NCBI GenBank assembly: GCA_022712815.1
Contig: JAFLJW010000133.1
Coordinates: forward strand, 1-7,198
Source: Pseudodesulfovibrio sp.
GTDB taxonomy: Bacteria > Desulfobacterota > Desulfovibrionia > Desulfovibrionales > Desulfovibrionaceae
Direction: 5' to 3'
DNA length: 7,198 bases
Made by a program: the position numbers and the translations under genes
The notes under the pieces: generated by a model
What the model saw: only the letters and a program-made list of their open reading frames with translations
Database searches by the model: none
Told to the model about the DNA's origin: nothing
Shown: piece after piece, positions 6,361 to 7,198 of the stretch
Numbering within the stretch: the first letter of the stretch is position 1
Layout: every line of letters starts with the position of its first letter

Positions 6361-6470
6361 AAGGCCGCCTGCGGCGGCGAAAAAGAACAAGCAAAGCGGT
6401 TTCACGCCCTCCGGCGCGAGTTACTTTTGGGCCAAAGCGTCCAAAAGTAACCAAAAGACGCTTTTTTTGC
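6361..6470 (+). repeat. Structured repeat-like intergenic element with overlapping inverted repeats
   Basis: Four inverted repeats are packed in about 110 bases: GCCGCC/GGCGGC (6364-6369/6373-6378); CGCC/GGCG (6405-6408/6413-6416); an 11-bp perfect pair GTTACTTTTGG/CCAAAAGTAAC (6420-6430/6441-6451); and AAAGCGTC/GACGCTTT (6434-6441/6457-6464) running into T7 (6462-6468). The last two interlock. The GTTACTTTTGG...CCAAAAGTAACCAAAA core looks like a dispersed intergenic sequence I remember from many proteobacterial genomes, where its translation gives short spurious 'VTFxxPKVTKRR' proteins. The frame at 6288-6569 shows exactly that (VTFGPKRPKVTKRR). Repeat status rests on memory, since only one copy is present here. 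Confidence 0.5.
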
Positions 6471-7106
6471 GGTGTGATCAAGGCTCCCGCAGCAAGAAGC
6501 AATATCATCGCTCTGCTAACGAAAAGGCCAAGACGGTTGAAGACTCCCGCCTTGTCCGGTTTCGTTTGACCGCAAAACGATGAACTGCTTCTAAGCTGCT
6601 CCCGCCTATTGTGGGTCGTTGTTAGAAAGAGCAAAAATGATGTGGGGAGAATTGACCTGAAAGACTCCCTCAATATCGACTGCACTTGCCTCTTCTTTCA
6701 ACCTTGCTTCCATGAGCTGCGCCAGCGATTAAGGGTACTTTGGGTTAGAAGCCGACCAAGAGGAAAGAGCGACTTTTGTAGACGGAACCCGAAAGAACAT
6801 TATTAACAATCCTCCCCGTACAGAAAGGAAGCGCCTATACTTTTCATGGCTGGGAGCGATTCCTCTTGGATCGGATTCTTGACCAAGGTATCCTGCGGCC
6901 AAGTTTGGTAAGGGGTTTTTTTTCGTCCCTTTTTTTGCCCCAACAAAAAAACGGACCCCGCCCGGGGAGGGCTGCCGTCAGGCATCTTATTTCTTTGATT
7001 TTCTTTCCTCTTTTCTTCTCTTTCCATCTTCATGTTTAATGAAGATAGAGAGGCAGCCCCGTTCGACAACTTTTTGGGAAGAAGTACGCTCAACCCGGAT
7101 GATCCC
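6471..7106. other. Long intergenic stretch without a convincing gene
   Basis: I see no protein with recognisable domains on either strand and no tRNA or rRNA. Open frames here lack ribosome binding sites and have low-complexity, basic or hydrophobic compositions (for example 6803-7120 minus and 6609-6806 plus). Visible landmarks are runs T8 (about 6916-6923), T7 (6930s) and A7 (6940s) around 6916-6952; a GC-rich CCCC-GCCC-GGGG hairpin near 6957-6968, followed on the minus strand by TCCG and T7; and a perfect 8-bp hairpin ATCTTCAT/ATGAAGAT (7026-7046). The composition, with mixed purine/pyrimidine runs, differs from the flanking genes. It may be decayed accessory sequence or a non-coding transcript. 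Confidence 0.5.
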
Positions 7107-7160
7107 AAAAAAAAGATCAAGCCCTCGCGTATAGGGAATACGCGAGGGCTTGATCTTTTT
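7107..7160. terminator. Bidirectional intrinsic terminator
   Basis: A perfect 22-bp inverted repeat (7111-7132 and 7138-7159) with a 5-base loop AGGGA. Its 18-bp core is GATCAAGCCCTCGCGTAT. A8 lies on the left (7107-7114, a T-tract for the minus strand) and T5 on the right (7156-7160), so both strands have stem plus U-tract. Such an element usually separates convergent transcripts. A minus-strand gene probably ends just to the right, off the window: one minus frame from the edge stops with TGA at 7164-7166, a few bases before the hairpin. Confidence 0.92.
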
Positions 7161-7198
7161 GCATCAATACAGCAACCGGGCCTTTGTCAACAGCCAAC

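Noticed and set aside
6308..6685. 125-codon minus-strand frame between the hcp terminator and 6685
   Set aside because: It runs through the repeat-like element and into the hcp terminator arms; it is arginine-rich with no ribosome binding site, so coding is unlikely.
6803..7120. 105-codon minus-strand frame beginning in the bidirectional terminator
   Set aside because: Its start lies within the terminator stem, the composition is low-complexity and lysine-rich over homopolymer tracts, and no domain is visible.
7164..7198. Last codons of a minus-strand gene entering from the right (ending ...WLLTKARLLY, stop TGA)
   Set aside because: Plausible given the adjacent terminator, but only ten codons are visible. 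Another minus frame (ending ...LYARA inside the hairpin) is equally open, so no CDS is called.
1..7198. CRISPR array, tRNA, insertion sequence or toxin-antitoxin system
   Set aside because: No regularly spaced repeats, no TPsiC-like GTTCRANNC with cloverleaf context, no transposase or paired small genes were found.

Overview
The window looks like chromosomal DNA from a strictly anaerobic sulfate reducer of the Desulfovibrio/Pseudodesulfovibrio type. Three things point there: a class I hybrid cluster protein (Hcp) very close to what I remember of the Desulfovibrio protein, an HcpR-like palindrome (TTGAC-N4-GTCAt) upstream of it, and a moderate G+C content. This assignment is inferred from protein character, not from a search.

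Layout. Positions 1-4413 are all on the minus strand. Read in the direction of transcription they are: a membrane-anchored FAD-dependent oxidoreductase (3088-4413), a two-domain CRP-like/GGDEF protein with a degenerate active site (2193-3083), an SDR/DUF2867 oxidoreductase-like protein (703-2208), and, after a 126-base gap with a hairpin, the N-terminal part of a periplasmic binding-protein-like sensor (576 down to the left edge, incomplete). The first three genes are separated by 4 bases or overlap, so they are almost certainly one operon. The divergent hcp gene (4660-6267, plus strand) has its own regulatory region, a good ribosome binding site and a strong intrinsic terminator (6292-6332).

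From 6333 to 7198 I find no convincing protein gene. This stretch begins with a structured, repeat-like element (about 6361-6470) whose inverted repeats could form either alternative hairpins or an H-type pseudoknot. It continues through unrecognised sequence with several homopolymer tracts and ends in a long perfect bidirectional terminator (7107-7160), which probably also serves a convergent gene beyond the right edge.

How the genes may work together. Hcp is a nitrosative-stress enzyme (NO/hydroxylamine reduction), probably under an HcpR-type CRP/FNR regulator. The minus-strand operon combines two flavin/NAD(P)-type redox proteins, at least one probably on the membrane, with a signalling protein. 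That protein has lost diguanylate cyclase catalytic residues but keeps the RxxD c-di-GMP inhibitory-site motif. The most interesting reading is that it is a c-di-GMP receptor controlling its redox neighbours. That is inference.
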